DNA of 64,000 bases from Bradyrhizobium sp. CB82 (GCF_029714405.1 NZ_CP121650.1:5771001-5835000); one strand, 5' to 3'. Shown: positions 8,603-17,600, counted from the first letter of the stretch. Program-made: numbers and translations. The notes: generated from the letters alone by a model not told the origin.

Positions 8603-9347
8603 GACGCGCGCGCTCATTCTGGGCGGAACGAGTGATGCGAATTTGCTCGCCGCGAAGATCGCGCGCGCCGGCGTCGATGCGATCTATTCCTATGGCGGCC
8701 GCACCCGCGCGCCCACGGGTCAGCCGCTGCCGACCCGCAGCGGTGGCTTTGGCGGCGTCAGCGGACTTGCGGATTATATCCGGCAAGAAGGCATCACGCA
8801 TGTCATCGACGCCACCCATCCCTTTGCAGCGGAGATGAGCCGCAATGCGGTCGCGGCCTGCGCGGACACCCAAACGCCGCTGGTCGCGCTCGAACGCGCG
8901 CCATGGGTCAGAGTGCCCGGTGATCGCTGGATCGAGGTGCCGGATCTCGCAGCCGCCGTTGTGGCGCTGCCCGAGACGCCGTCGCGCGTCTTCCTCGCGA
9001 TCGGCCGGCAGCATATCGCCCCATTCGGGGAGAAGCCGCAGCATGCCTACACGCTGCGATTCGTCGATCCGCCCGAAGGAGCGCTGCCGTTCAAGGCAGA
9101 CGTCATCGTGTCGCGCGGTCCATTCACGTTCGAGGGCGAAGTTGACACGCTGCGATCGCGCGGCATCGCATGGATCGTCGCCCGCAATTCCGGCGGCGAT
9201 GGCGCGCGCGCCAAGATCGACGCGAGCCGCGCGCTCGGCCTGCCCGTCATCATGATCGCGCGGCCGCAACTGCCCGAGCGACTGCGTGTGGAGAGTGTGG
9301 CCGAGGTCCTGGCCTGGCTCGGTCATCGGACCTGCCTCGGCGCATAG
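8601..9347 (+). CDS. cobK: Precorrin-6A reductase
   Basis: A 248-residue NADPH-dependent reductase of the CobK/CbiJ family that reduces precorrin-6A to precorrin-6B. It begins MTRALILGGTSDANLLA and contains DATHPFAAEMSRNAVAAC, RVFLAIGRQHIAPF and WIVARNSGGDGARAKI with the family AKIDASRALGLPVIMI ending. It is on the opposite strand to all neighbours. Its ATG at 8601 overlaps the cobL ATG in a shared CATG, and its 3' end overlaps cobJ by 25 bases. A much longer open frame upstream is only antisense to cobL. Confidence 0.94.
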   Translation: MTRALILGGTSDANLLAAKIARAGVDAIYSYGGRTRAPTGQPLPTRSGGFGGVSGLADYIRQEGITHVIDATHPFAAEMSRNAVAACADTQTPLVALERAPWVRVPGDRWIEVPDLAAAVVALPETPSRVFLAIGRQHIAPFGEKPQHAYTLRFVDPPEGALPFKADVIVSRGPFTFEGEVDTLRSRGIAWIVARNSGGDGARAKIDASRALGLPVIMIARPQLPERLRVESVAEVLAWLGHRTCLGA

Positions 9348-10057
9348 ACCCAGCGACCAACGCGGCGCGTCTGCGAATTGCCGACGATGACGAGCGTGCG
9401 CATGTCCGCCATCTCGGGCCTCGCCTCGTCCAGCGTCACCGTCTCGATCCGCTCGTCCGGCGCACTGATCGCGCGGGCGAAGATCACCAGACGGTCACCG
9501 CGAGCCGCTTCCCTCAACACCGCGAGCGCGCGGCCGAAGCCTTCCGGGCGGCTCGCCGAGCGCGGGTTATAGAGCGCGATCGCGAAATCGGCCTCCGCTG
9601 CGAGCCGAAGGCGCTTCTCGATCGCCGCCCACGGTTTCAGATTGTCGGAGAGGTTGATCGCGCAGAAATCATGGCCGAGCGGCGCGCCTGCGCGCGCAGC
9701 CGCCGCCAGCATCGCGGTCACGCCGGGCAGCACACGGATCGGAAGCTTCTGCCATTGCGGCGCGCCTTCGAGCGCCTCGAACACCGCAGAGGCCATCGCA
9801 AACACACCGGGGTCGCCGGAGGACACCACGACGACTTGCCGGCCTTCGGCCGCAAGCCGCAGCGCCTCGCTCGCACGCTGCAACTCGACGCGATTGTCCG
9901 ACGGATGCAGCGTGAGCCCGTCGCGGGGAGCAACCCGCGCGACATAGGGCGCATAGCCAACCACATCCGTCGCAGCAGCAAGCGCGACAGAGACCTCCGG
10001 CGTCACCAGCGCATCGTCGCCGGGCCCAAGTCCGGCAATGGTCAGCGTTCCCGTCAT
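9323..10057 (-). CDS. cobJ: Precorrin-3B C17-methyltransferase
   Basis: A 244-residue SAM-dependent methylase that methylates C-17 and contracts the ring. Motifs: TLTIAGLGPGDDALVTPEV, GYAPYVARV, VVVVSSGDPGVFAMASAV, IRVLPGVTAMLAAAARAGAP and the CobJ-type LSDNLKPWAAIEKRL and ALYNPRSASRP. ATG 10057 overlaps the cobI stop (ATGA). It is the last gene of the riboswitch-3 operon, and its 3' end runs 25 bases into cobK on the other strand. Confidence 0.95.
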   Translation of the reverse strand: MTGTLTIAGLGPGDDALVTPEVSVALAAATDVVGYAPYVARVAPRDGLTLHPSDNRVELQRASEALRLAAEGRQVVVVSSGDPGVFAMASAVFEALEGAPQWQKLPIRVLPGVTAMLAAAARAGAPLGHDFCAINLSDNLKPWAAIEKRLRLAAEADFAIALYNPRSASRPEGFGRALAVLREAARGDRLVIFARAISAPDERIETVTLDEARPEMADMRTLVIVGNSQTRRVGRWVYAPRQVR

Positions 10058-10785
10058 TGGCCCGCGTCCATACGGCGCCCCCGCCCGTGCACGAGCACGA
10101 TCGCAAAATAGGGACAGTCGGATTCGTCCGTCTCGGCGAGCCGCGCAACGCGCTCGCTCGGCATCGTGCCGCGCTCGACCAGCCAGGCATCGTCGAGCCT
10201 GCCGGCGGAGGCGAGCGCACGGCGCACCTTCTGCAAATTGCGCCCGGTCTTCATGATGACGAGCGCATCGGAGCTGCGCATACGCCGTTCGAGCTCGTCC
10301 TCGGCGAGCGTTCCCATCAGGACCGTCGTCACATCGTCGCCGAGCGCAATCGGCTGACCGACCGCGTTCCAGCAGCCGGCCATGCCCGGAATGCCGGCGA
10401 TCACCTCGATCTCGACACGCCCCTGCAATCGTGCGTGCAAATGCATGAAGGAGCCGTAGAAGTAAGGATCGCCCTCGCAGAGCACGACGACGTCGACCGC
10501 GCGTGCCAGACGCGCCAGCCGCTCCGCCCACTCGTCGTAGAAGCCGGCGAGCAGCCGCATGTATTCCAGGCTGTCGAAGGCGATCTCGGTCGTGACCGGA
10601 TATTCCATCGGATATTCGGTCACATCCGCCGCCAGCATGCCCTCGACGATGCGCCGCGCCTGACCCGGACGGCCTTTCTTGCGAAAATAGGCAATATGCC
10701 TGGCCGCGCGCACCTCGCGATCGGAGCGGACGCTCATCAGGTCGGGATCGCCAGGCCCAAGGCCGCAGCAGATGATACGCCCCAT
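10054..10785 (-). CDS. cobI: Precorrin-2 C20-methyltransferase
   Basis: A 243-residue tetrapyrrole methylase for methylation of precorrin-2 at C-20. It has IICCGLGPGDPDLMSVRSDR at the N-terminus, VVVLCEGDPYFYGSFMHLH, VIAGIPGMAGCWNAVGQPIA and VIMKTGRNLQKVRRAL. The ATG at 10785 was chosen; a GTG three bases upstream would abut the cobH stop. It lies two bases after cobH and overlaps cobJ by four. Confidence 0.95.
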   Translation of the reverse strand: MGRIICCGLGPGDPDLMSVRSDREVRAARHIAYFRKKGRPGQARRIVEGMLAADVTEYPMEYPVTTEIAFDSLEYMRLLAGFYDEWAERLARLARAVDVVVLCEGDPYFYGSFMHLHARLQGRVEIEVIAGIPGMAGCWNAVGQPIALGDDVTTVLMGTLAEDELERRMRSSDALVIMKTGRNLQKVRRALASAGRLDDAWLVERGTMPSERVARLAETDESDCPYFAIVLVHGRGRRMDAGQ

Positions 10786-10787
10786 CA

Positions 10788-11417
10788 CTATTCGCTCCGG
10801 CTCGCCAGCGCATTCACGGCGGCAACGGTGATCGCTGAGCCGCCGAGGCGGCCCTCGACGGTCAATGCCGGCGCCGGCGGCTTCGCCATCAAGGCGGCCT
10901 TCGATTCGGCCGCGCCGACGAAGCCGACCGGACAGCCGATGATTGCCGCCGGCCTCGGGCAATCGCGATCCTCCAGCATGTTGAGCAGATGAAACAGTGC
11001 GGTCGGCGCATTGCCGATCGCGACGATAGCGCCGTTCAGATGCGGCCGCCAGAGCTCGAGCGCCGCCGCCGAGCGCGTGTTGCGCATGGACTGCGCCAGC
11101 GCGGCAACGGCCGGATCGCCGAGCGTGCAGATGACGGCATTGCTGGCCAGCAACCGCGCGCGCGTGATTCCTTCAGACACCATGCGCGCATCGCACAGGA
11201 TCGGCGCGCCGTTCTGAAGCGCCGCACGCGCGGCACGCGCCATACCCGGCGTGAAGCGGATATGCGCCTCGAGCCCCACCATCCCGGCGGCGTGGATCAT
11301 GCGCACGGCGACCTGCTCCTCGTCGGCCGTGAAGCGCGCGAGATCCGCCTCGGCACGTATGGTCGCAAAGGATTGCCGATATATCGTCGCGCCGTCGGTC
11401 TCGTACACGTGCGGCAT
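10788..11417 (-). CDS. cobH: Precorrin-8X methylmutase
   Basis: A 209-residue methylmutase that moves the C-11 methyl group to C-12, forming hydrogenobyrinic acid. The catalytic histidine is His42 in VRMIHAAGMVG (His43 in the P. denitrificans enzyme). Other family segments are ILCDARMVSEGITRARL, AIVAIGNAPTALFHLL and IIGCPVGFVGAAESKAAL. ATG 11417 overlaps the last base of the cobG stop. Confidence 0.96.
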   Translation of the reverse strand: MPHVYETDGATIYRQSFATIRAEADLARFTADEEQVAVRMIHAAGMVGLEAHIRFTPGMARAARAALQNGAPILCDARMVSEGITRARLLASNAVICTLGDPAVAALAQSMRNTRSAAALELWRPHLNGAIVAIGNAPTALFHLLNMLEDRDCPRPAAIIGCPVGFVGAAESKAALMAKPPAPALTVEGRLGGSAITVAAVNALASRSE

Positions 11418-12580
11418 CAGCGTCCTCCCATCAGCAGGGAGGGATGTTTGACGATCTCGGTGCTGCTCAGTCCGCGCAGCACCGGCATATCGCGCGTCGA
11501 GCCGAAGCGAACGAGATCGAATCCTTCGCGGGTCGCAACAAGCGTGAGCGTTGCCGGTCCCGAATGCGCACAGCCCTTGGCGCAACCAGAAACGTGAAGC
11601 CGTGCATCGGGTGCAATGTGCGGCGCGAGCGCAGACGCAAGCGCGCGCGTATCGGCATGCGCCTCGCGGCACCGCGGCGCACCGCTGCAGGCGATCACGC
11701 GCAGCGCCGGATCATCGGCCTCGGTGATGAGGTCTTCACCACTCGGCATCTCGTGCATGCCCTCGACCAAAATCATCCGCCACGGCGTCATCCGCAGCGC
11801 TGGCGCGCAGGAGGCAAGATGAGTGAGCGCCGAATGCGGCAGCTGCCCAAAGGCCACACCCATCATCGCGCCTTGCGGATAAAGACCAGGACGGGCCGCA
11901 ACCGCCGCGGCGGCAGGCTCAACGTCGCCGCGCAAAGCATCCGGCAATTTCGCGCCGGCAACGATATGCGCCGCCATCCGCCCTCGCCCGTTCTTGGCCC
12001 CACCTGACGCCACGAACCACTCTGCCAGCGCGAACGCGGCCGTTACGGCTGCTTGGCGCGAAACTGCGCGACCGAGTTTCGCGCCGTCGGCCCGCACCAA
12101 GAGGCCGCCTGCGCGATGACGTTCAATCCGGATATCCGCGGACGCGCCGGATAGCACGCGCTCCTGTCCAACGTCGATAGCAAAGCCGAACTTGGTCGGA
12201 AGATCGAGCGTGCTGTCGGCAAGGGCCCGCTCGAACTCGTCGGCGAGCAAGCAGGTGTCATCGCCAGCGGTCCAGAATGGCGTCACCAGAATATTGCGCC
12301 GCGATTCCGTCTCGGGATCGGAATCGAGCAGGCCCAACTGCGCGAGGCCGTCGAGGAGAGGCAGATGCGCCGCGTCGGTTACGCCCCTGATCTGGAGATT
12401 GGCCCGGCTGGTGACGTCGATCAAACCATTGCCATGACGCGCGGCAAGCTCGGCAATGCCGGCCGCCTGCTGCGCCGCCAGCCGTCCGCCATGCGGGCGC
12501 ACGCGCACCACGAGCCCATCGCCCGACAACATCGGGCGCAACGCGCCCGGGCACCAGCCCTTGACCGCGATTGCGCTCAT
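11417..12580 (-). CDS. cobG: Precorrin-3B synthase (CobG)
   Basis: A 387-residue oxygen-dependent ferredoxin-nitrite/sulfite-reductase-like enzyme that hydroxylates precorrin-2-derived precorrin-3A at C-20. The C-terminal half carries cysteines for a siroheme-adjacent-type 4Fe-4S cluster in CSGAPRC and HVSGCAKGCAHSG. Its N-terminal VKGWCPGALRPMLSGDGLVV and DVTSRANLQIRGV match the family. CobG identifies the aerobic route. ATG 12580 overlaps the cobN stop and the gene's stop overlaps cobH. Confidence 0.94.
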   Translation of the reverse strand: MSAIAVKGWCPGALRPMLSGDGLVVRVRPHGGRLAAQQAAGIAELAARHGNGLIDVTSRANLQIRGVTDAAHLPLLDGLAQLGLLDSDPETESRRNILVTPFWTAGDDTCLLADEFERALADSTLDLPTKFGFAIDVGQERVLSGASADIRIERHRAGGLLVRADGAKLGRAVSRQAAVTAAFALAEWFVASGGAKNGRGRMAAHIVAGAKLPDALRGDVEPAAAAVAARPGLYPQGAMMGVAFGQLPHSALTHLASCAPALRMTPWRMILVEGMHEMPSGEDLITEADDPALRVIACSGAPRCREAHADTRALASALAPHIAPDARLHVSGCAKGCAHSGPATLTLVATREGFDLVRFGSTRDMPVLRGLSSTEIVKHPSLLMGGR

Positions 12581-15500
12581 GAGGCCTCCTTCAGCGCTGC
12601 TGCAATCGAATTGCGGCGCGTCTTCCAGAGGGCGGCTTCGTGCAGTCGGGTGAAGCAGGTTTCCATCGCTGCCAATGCGGCTGGATTTTCCCGCGCCATG
12701 AAGGCCCGGACATCGTCGTTGCCGACGGTCGCGTCATAATAGAGATCGAACAGATGCGGCGGCACGGCGCCCGCCAGATGCGCGAACGCAGCCAGGTGCT
12801 CGAGCGTCGCGGTGATCTCCGCCGCGCCGCGAAAACCGTGGCGCATCATGCCGGCGATCCAGTCGGGATTGGCGGCGCGGGCGCGGACGACGCGCGAGAT
12901 CTCCTCCGTCAACACGCGCGCATGGGGTTGGTCGGGCCGCGTCGCATCGAGGTGATAGAGCGACGGCGCGGCCGCGCCTAGCTTCGCCGCTGCGGCTGCG
13001 ACGCCTGCTTCATGCGCGGCATAATCGGCGGCGAGCAGCAAATCCGTCTCGGGCAGATCCTGCACATGGACGAAAGCGTCGGCAGCGGCGAGCCTCGTCT
13101 CGATGCCGGCGCGATCGGAGCGCATCTCGCCGTCGGACGACAACGCCCAGGATGAGGCCGACAGCCAGGCCTCGCCGGCCGCCTCACGTGTGTCCGCCGT
13201 GAACACATCCGGTATCGAGGAGAGCCCGACGCCATATTGTCCGGGACGCGGCCCGAACACGCGCGCGAGGCGTATGCGATAGGGATTTTCGTCGCCTTCA
13301 GTCTCGCGCATCGACAGCGCTTCGCTGGCCGCATCGAACAATTGTGCGAGACCCGAGAAGACATCGCGGAACAGGCCGGACACGCGCAGCGTGACGTCGA
13401 TGCGAGGACGGCCGAGCTCGGCCGGAGAGATGATGTCGTAGCCGGTCACGCGTCCCGAGCTGTGATCCCAGCGCGGCGCGAGACCTGCGAGATGCAGCGC
13501 CATCGCGAACTCCTCGCCGGCGGTACGCATGGTCGCGGAGCCCCAGAGGTCGACCACCAGCCCCTTCGGCCAGTCGCCATGATCCTGCAAGTGACGGCGC
13601 AACAATTCTTCGGCGAGCTTGATGCCTTGTGCATGCGCGGACGGCGTCGGCACGGCGCGGGGATCGACGGCAAACAGATTTCGCCCGGTAGGCAGGACGT
13701 CCTGGCGCCCGCGATAGGGCGAGCCGGCAGGCCCAGGCGCGACGCGGCGGCCGAACAACGCCGCGATGAGCGCCGTCCTCTCCGACTCGCCGCAATTGCC
13801 GCGGCCGAACACATGCAGGCCGTCGCCGAACTGGCTTTCCTTGAGATCGCAGACGAAGCGGTCGATGCGTGGAATCGCTTCCGCGGGTGCAGCCGATGCG
13901 GCAAGGCCGAGATCGGCGTCGAGACCGGCTGCGCGCGCTTCGTCGCGAATGGCGGCAATCAGGCGCTGCCGGCGCGCGGGATCGAGGCCGTCGGCGGTCG
14001 AATATTCGTCAAGCAGTTGCTCGAGCCTGTGCAGGCCCTCAGGCACGGCGGACTTGGTCAGCGGCGGCGGCAGATGGCCGATCGTGACCGCGCCGGTCCG
14101 CCGCTTGGCTTGTGCCGCCTCGCCGGGATCGTTGACAATGAACGGATAGACCAGCGGCAACTCGCCGGCCAGCGCCTCCGGCCAGCAGGACGGCGACAGC
14201 GCAACGGATTTTCCGGGCAACCATTCCAGCGTTCCGTGCGCGCCCACGTGCACGACAGCGTCAACGCCCTGCTGCCGGAGCCAGAGATAGAACGCGACAT
14301 AGGCATGGCGCGGCGTGCGCGAAAGATCGTGATAGTCAGCGTCGCGGTGACTGACCTCACCGCGTTCCGGCTGCACCGCGACGATCGCGTTGCCGCTTCG
14401 AATCGCCGCGAAGTGAAATTCGCCGCCACGACAGCTCGGGTCGACCTCCGGCGCCCCCCAGGCGCGTGCCAGATCATCTTGCAATGCGCGGGGAAGCCGC
14501 GAGAGAGCCCCACGATAGTCGGCGACACTCCATGTCAACTCCTGTTTCAGCAAGACATCGCCGAGCGCACTCTGCGGCTCGACGATGAAGCCGGCTTCGC
14601 TGAGATCAGAGAGCAGCGCTTCAACAGAGGCGAGTGCATCGAGCCCGACCGCATGGGCGATCTGGTGCGGCCGACCGGGATAGTTGGAGAGCACGATCGC
14701 CAGCCGCTTCTCGCCCGCCGGCTTTTGCGCGAGCCGCTGCCATGCCGCCACGCGCGCAACGACGGCGGCGACACGCTCATCGTCGGGCCGGTGTGAAAGA
14801 TGCGCGAACTGCAGATCAGGATCACGTTCGCCTGCCGATTTGAAGCTCACCACGCCCGCAAACACGCGTCCGTCGACCTCCGGCAGCACGACATGCATCG
14901 CAAGATCGCCCGGCGAGAGGCCGCGGACCGATTCGGCCCAGTCTTCGCGGCGTGCCGTGGAGAGCGCGACCTGGAAGACCGGACACGATGCGGCATCGAA
15001 CGGCGTCGCGCCGTCGTCGCCAACTGCAGAGAACGCGGTCGCATTGACGATGGCCGCGGGCGGATATTGCGCAAGGTGCGCGCGCAGCCAATCGGCGACG
15101 CCGGGCGCCTTCAGTGACGTGACGAACACGCCCCAGGCATCGAAGCCTCTCTCGCGGAGCGCTGCGATTAGCGCATCGACCGGCGCAGTATCGGCGGCCG
15201 TGAGATAAGAGCGGTAAAAGGTAACGAGTGCGCGAGGTCTTCCGTCGGGGTCGGGCAGCGCCCAGACAACACCGCGCACCGGCTCGTAGAAACCGATCTC
15301 GGGGACCTCGATCTCACCAACCACGGGCCCCGCATAGAGACCCGAGGCCAGCGCAAGCTGCGCGATCGCGGCTTGTGCGGCGACCGGTCCGCCCTTGTCG
15401 CAGAGCACTTTCAGCCGTCTGAGCGTCGAGACCGGCAAGGTCGAGAACGCATCGAGCCGTTCATCGTCGCGGCCATCCGCCGGCAACACGGCGAGCGCGA

Positions 15501-15825
15501 TGCCGCGCTCCTTCGCCAGTCGCTGGAGGGCCGCGAGCCCATAGGCCCAATAGGACTCGCCGCCGATCAGGCGGACCAAAATGCCGCGCGCTCGCGACAG
15601 CGTTCGCTCGATATAGGTGTCGACCGACAGCGGGTGGCGCAGCTCGGCGAGATTAGCGAGCCGCAGCGACGGCAGCGCGGCGCGCCCCCGCCGCCATCCG
15701 GCCGCGAACGCGACGAGATCGGAATCCGAGAACGAGAGTACCACGAGATCGGCCGGGTCCTGGCCGATGTCCCTGGGCGTCGCGGTCTCCTCCAGACCGC
15801 GGCTCTCGCGGAAGACGACGTGCAT
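12577..15825 (-). CDS. cobN: Cobaltochelatase subunit CobN
   Basis: A 1082-residue large subunit of the ATP-dependent aerobic cobaltochelatase, which inserts cobalt into hydrogenobyrinic acid a,c-diamide. Recognisable stretches include RGILVRLIGGESYWAYGLAA, VVHVGAHGTLEWLPGKSVAL, YPFIVNDPGEAAQAKRRTGA and DLWGSATMRTAGEEFAMAL. It is shorter than the 1275 residues of the P. denitrificans protein, mainly through a compact N-terminal part, but has no visible break. ATG 15825 overlaps the cobW stop by one base. The partner subunits CobS and CobT are not in the window. Confidence 0.96.
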   Translation of the reverse strand: MHVVFRESRGLEETATPRDIGQDPADLVVLSFSDSDLVAFAAGWRRGRAALPSLRLANLAELRHPLSVDTYIERTLSRARGILVRLIGGESYWAYGLAALQRLAKERGIALAVLPADGRDDERLDAFSTLPVSTLRRLKVLCDKGGPVAAQAAIAQLALASGLYAGPVVGEIEVPEIGFYEPVRGVVWALPDPDGRPRALVTFYRSYLTAADTAPVDALIAALRERGFDAWGVFVTSLKAPGVADWLRAHLAQYPPAAIVNATAFSAVGDDGATPFDAASCPVFQVALSTARREDWAESVRGLSPGDLAMHVVLPEVDGRVFAGVVSFKSAGERDPDLQFAHLSHRPDDERVAAVVARVAAWQRLAQKPAGEKRLAIVLSNYPGRPHQIAHAVGLDALASVEALLSDLSEAGFIVEPQSALGDVLLKQELTWSVADYRGALSRLPRALQDDLARAWGAPEVDPSCRGGEFHFAAIRSGNAIVAVQPERGEVSHRDADYHDLSRTPRHAYVAFYLWLRQQGVDAVVHVGAHGTLEWLPGKSVALSPSCWPEALAGELPLVYPFIVNDPGEAAQAKRRTGAVTIGHLPPPLTKSAVPEGLHRLEQLLDEYSTADGLDPARRQRLIAAIRDEARAAGLDADLGLAASAAPAEAIPRIDRFVCDLKESQFGDGLHVFGRGNCGESERTALIAALFGRRVAPGPAGSPYRGRQDVLPTGRNLFAVDPRAVPTPSAHAQGIKLAEELLRRHLQDHGDWPKGLVVDLWGSATMRTAGEEFAMALHLAGLAPRWDHSSGRVTGYDIISPAELGRPRIDVTLRVSGLFRDVFSGLAQLFDAASEALSMRETEGDENPYRIRLARVFGPRPGQYGVGLSSIPDVFTADTREAAGEAWLSASSWALSSDGEMRSDRAGIETRLAAADAFVHVQDLPETDLLLAADYAAHEAGVAAAAAKLGAAAPSLYHLDATRPDQPHARVLTEEISRVVRARAANPDWIAGMMRHGFRGAAEITATLEHLAAFAHLAGAVPPHLFDLYYDATVGNDDVRAFMARENPAALAAMETCFTRLHEAALWKTRRNSIAAALKEAS

Positions 15826-16874
15826 CAGATCCCAAGCCCTGACATTCCAAGCCCTGCCTTGATCGCGGCCTCGTCGATGTCGCCCTGCTCTCCGATCACG
15901 ACCAGCTTGGATTGCCGGGGGCGCGCGCCCCAGGGCCGATCGAACTGGTGCCGCACGCGCTCGCCGACCGATTGCAGCAACAGCCGCATCGGCTTGCCCT
16001 TGACGGCGATATAGCCTTTGGCCCGCAGCACGTTCTGCTCTCGTGCCAGCCGCTGCACTGAGGCGATCAGCGCCTCGACGTCGACGACCTCAGGCAGATC
16101 GATCACGACGGAGTTGAAATCATTGTGCTCGTGCTCGTCCTCACCGTCATGATGCGAGGGGCGGGCAGCGAGATCGTCTTCGGCCGCCGCTTCAAGGCCG
16201 AGGATCACGCGCAGATCGACTGCGCCGTCGACGACAGGCAGCATCGGCACCGGACGCGGGATCTCCGCGGCGATCGCCGCCCTGGCTGCTTCGAGCCCCG
16301 CCGCGCCTGCAAGATCGGCCTTGGTCAAGAGCACGATATCGGCGCAGGCGATCTGGTCCTCGAACACCTCCGACAGCGGCGTCTCGTGATCGAGATTCTC
16401 ATCCGCCGCGCGCTGTGCTTCCACCGCATCCGGGTCCGGCGCAAAGCGTCCGGCTGCGACCGCCTCGGCATCTGCCAGCGCAATCACGCCATCGACCGTA
16501 ATCCGTGAGCGGATCTCCGGCCAGTCGAACGCTTTAAGCAGCGGCTTCGGCAAGGCCAGTCCCGAGGTCTCGATCAGGATATGGTCCGGCCTCACCCGAC
16601 GTGCGAGCAGCTGCTCCATCGCCGGAATGAAATCGTCGGCCACGGTGCAGCAGATGCAGCCATTGGCGAGCTCGACGATGTTCTCCTCAGGACAATTGGC
16701 ATCCGCACAGGATTTCAGGATCTCGCCATCGACACCTTCGCTGCCGAATTCGTTGACGAGCACCGCGAGCTTCTTGCCGTTGGCATTGGTGATCAGATGC
16801 TGGATCAGTGTCGTCTTGCCTGATCCCAGAAAGCCCGTGACGACCGTGACCGGGACTTTTGCGAGCGTGTTCAT
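15825..16874 (-). CDS. cobW: CobW family GTP-dependent metal chaperone
   Basis: A 349-residue G3E-type P-loop GTPase. Motifs in order: VVTGFLGSGKTTLIQHLI (about residues 10-27), the NEFGSEGVDGEIL switch region, the CxCC metal site in NGCICCTV, LLTKADLAG for guanine binding, and a His/Glu-rich loop, HHDGEDEHEHND, around residues 245-256. The C-terminal CobW domain follows. CobW proteins are thought to load cobalt for CobN. ATG 16874 overlaps the DUF1636 stop; the gene's stop overlaps the cobN start. Confidence 0.95.
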   Translation of the reverse strand: MNTLAKVPVTVVTGFLGSGKTTLIQHLITNANGKKLAVLVNEFGSEGVDGEILKSCADANCPEENIVELANGCICCTVADDFIPAMEQLLARRVRPDHILIETSGLALPKPLLKAFDWPEIRSRITVDGVIALADAEAVAAGRFAPDPDAVEAQRAADENLDHETPLSEVFEDQIACADIVLLTKADLAGAAGLEAARAAIAAEIPRPVPMLPVVDGAVDLRVILGLEAAAEDDLAARPSHHDGEDEHEHNDFNSVVIDLPEVVDVEALIASVQRLAREQNVLRAKGYIAVKGKPMRLLLQSVGERVRHQFDRPWGARPRQSKLVVIGEQGDIDEAAIKAGLGMSGLGI

Positions 16875-17245
16875 TCGGCGGCCTCCGGCACGACGGGAAT
16901 CGGGGGAATGCGGGCAAGCGATTGCTTGCGGAAGATTTCGGGACGGCTGCGCCATGGCACGATGCCGTCGGGCGCGGCCGCGTAAGCCGAAGCGCCTGCG
17001 ATGACGTCGCTCGCATTGGCATCGGACAGGCGCCCGTAGACATAGGACCATCGACCGGGCGCACTGAGTGCAACCGAGCAGCCCTGGCTACAGGCCGACA
17101 GGCATTCGACGGGAACCAGGTTGACGCCCTGGGGCACACCGACGTCGAGGATGGCGGCATGCAGCCGCGCGCCGGGCGTGGTTTCGCCTTCGCCGAGCGT
17201 CTGGCCAGCGCGGCAGGTGATGCAAACGTGAAGTGTGACGGCCAT
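16871..17245 (-). CDS. DUF1636 family predicted metal-binding protein
   Basis: A 124-residue protein of the DUF1636 (COG5469) family. Four cysteines are arranged as CITC near the N-terminus (HVCITCRAGQTL) and CLSACSQGC in the middle, resembling a thioredoxin-like 2Fe-2S ferredoxin pattern. No enzymatic function is established. It is the first gene after riboswitch 3 and is translationally coupled to cobW (ATGA), so a role in cobalt supply or electron transfer to the corrin pathway is a reasonable inference. The ATG at 17245 begins MAVTLHVC; the open frame extending further upstream enters the leader and is not needed. Confidence 0.85.
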   Translation of the reverse strand: MAVTLHVCITCRAGQTLGEGETTPGARLHAAILDVGVPQGVNLVPVECLSACSQGCSVALSAPGRWSYVYGRLSDANASDVIAGASAYAAAPDGIVPWRSRPEIFRKQSLARIPPIPVVPEAAE

Positions 17246-17353
17246 CGCCCCTTCCAGGATATCTGCGGGAGGCGATGAGGCGCACGAACCGCTCGAGGAG
17301 AGGATCCGTTTCCCCGTCGCGGAACACCCCGTCCGCCGGTCCAAAACGTGCGC

Positions 17354-17545
17354 GCTGGCAGGTCTCCCGGCTTGCGGAGCAGGGTTTTTCCCTTCGATCC
17401 CCGCCTTCCCGATCCCCAAGGGGGATCAGTGGCTTCGGGCATCTCTCCGGTCACGGTCGCGGGGGCGGCTGCTTTTCGAACACGAATCTTTCCGATTCGA
17501 GCCCTATCGCATTCCCTCTTCGCCTGTCGTAGGACAGGAACCAAC
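17354..17545 (-). promoter_or_regulatory. Cobalamin (B12) riboswitch 3
   Basis: Minus strand: B12 box AGCCGGGAGACCTGCC at 17372-17357, a core-like GCGACCGTGACCGG around 17461-17448, and AGGGAATGCGATAGGG near 17516-17501. P1 can form from GTTGG (17545-17541) and CCAGC (17358-17354). It precedes DUF1636-cobW-cobN-cobG-cobH-cobI-cobJ by about 110 bases. The divergent cobO starts at 17601, so only about 55 bases remain for the two outward promoters. Confidence 0.9.
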
Positions 17546-17600
17546 GCTGGCCCACCATTTGCCCATGGCCGCCACTTGTCAAGCCGAAGGACCACGTCAG

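Noticed and set aside
13237..14796. Plus-strand open frame of about 519 codons opposite cobN
   Set aside because: Antisense shadow of cobN, with no ribosome site and no recognisable motif.
12577..15825. Possible truncation of cobN because it is about 190 residues shorter than the P. denitrificans protein
   Set aside because: The shorter length appears to be an ordinary variant; the start is coupled to cobW, the frame is unbroken and the conserved core motifs are present.
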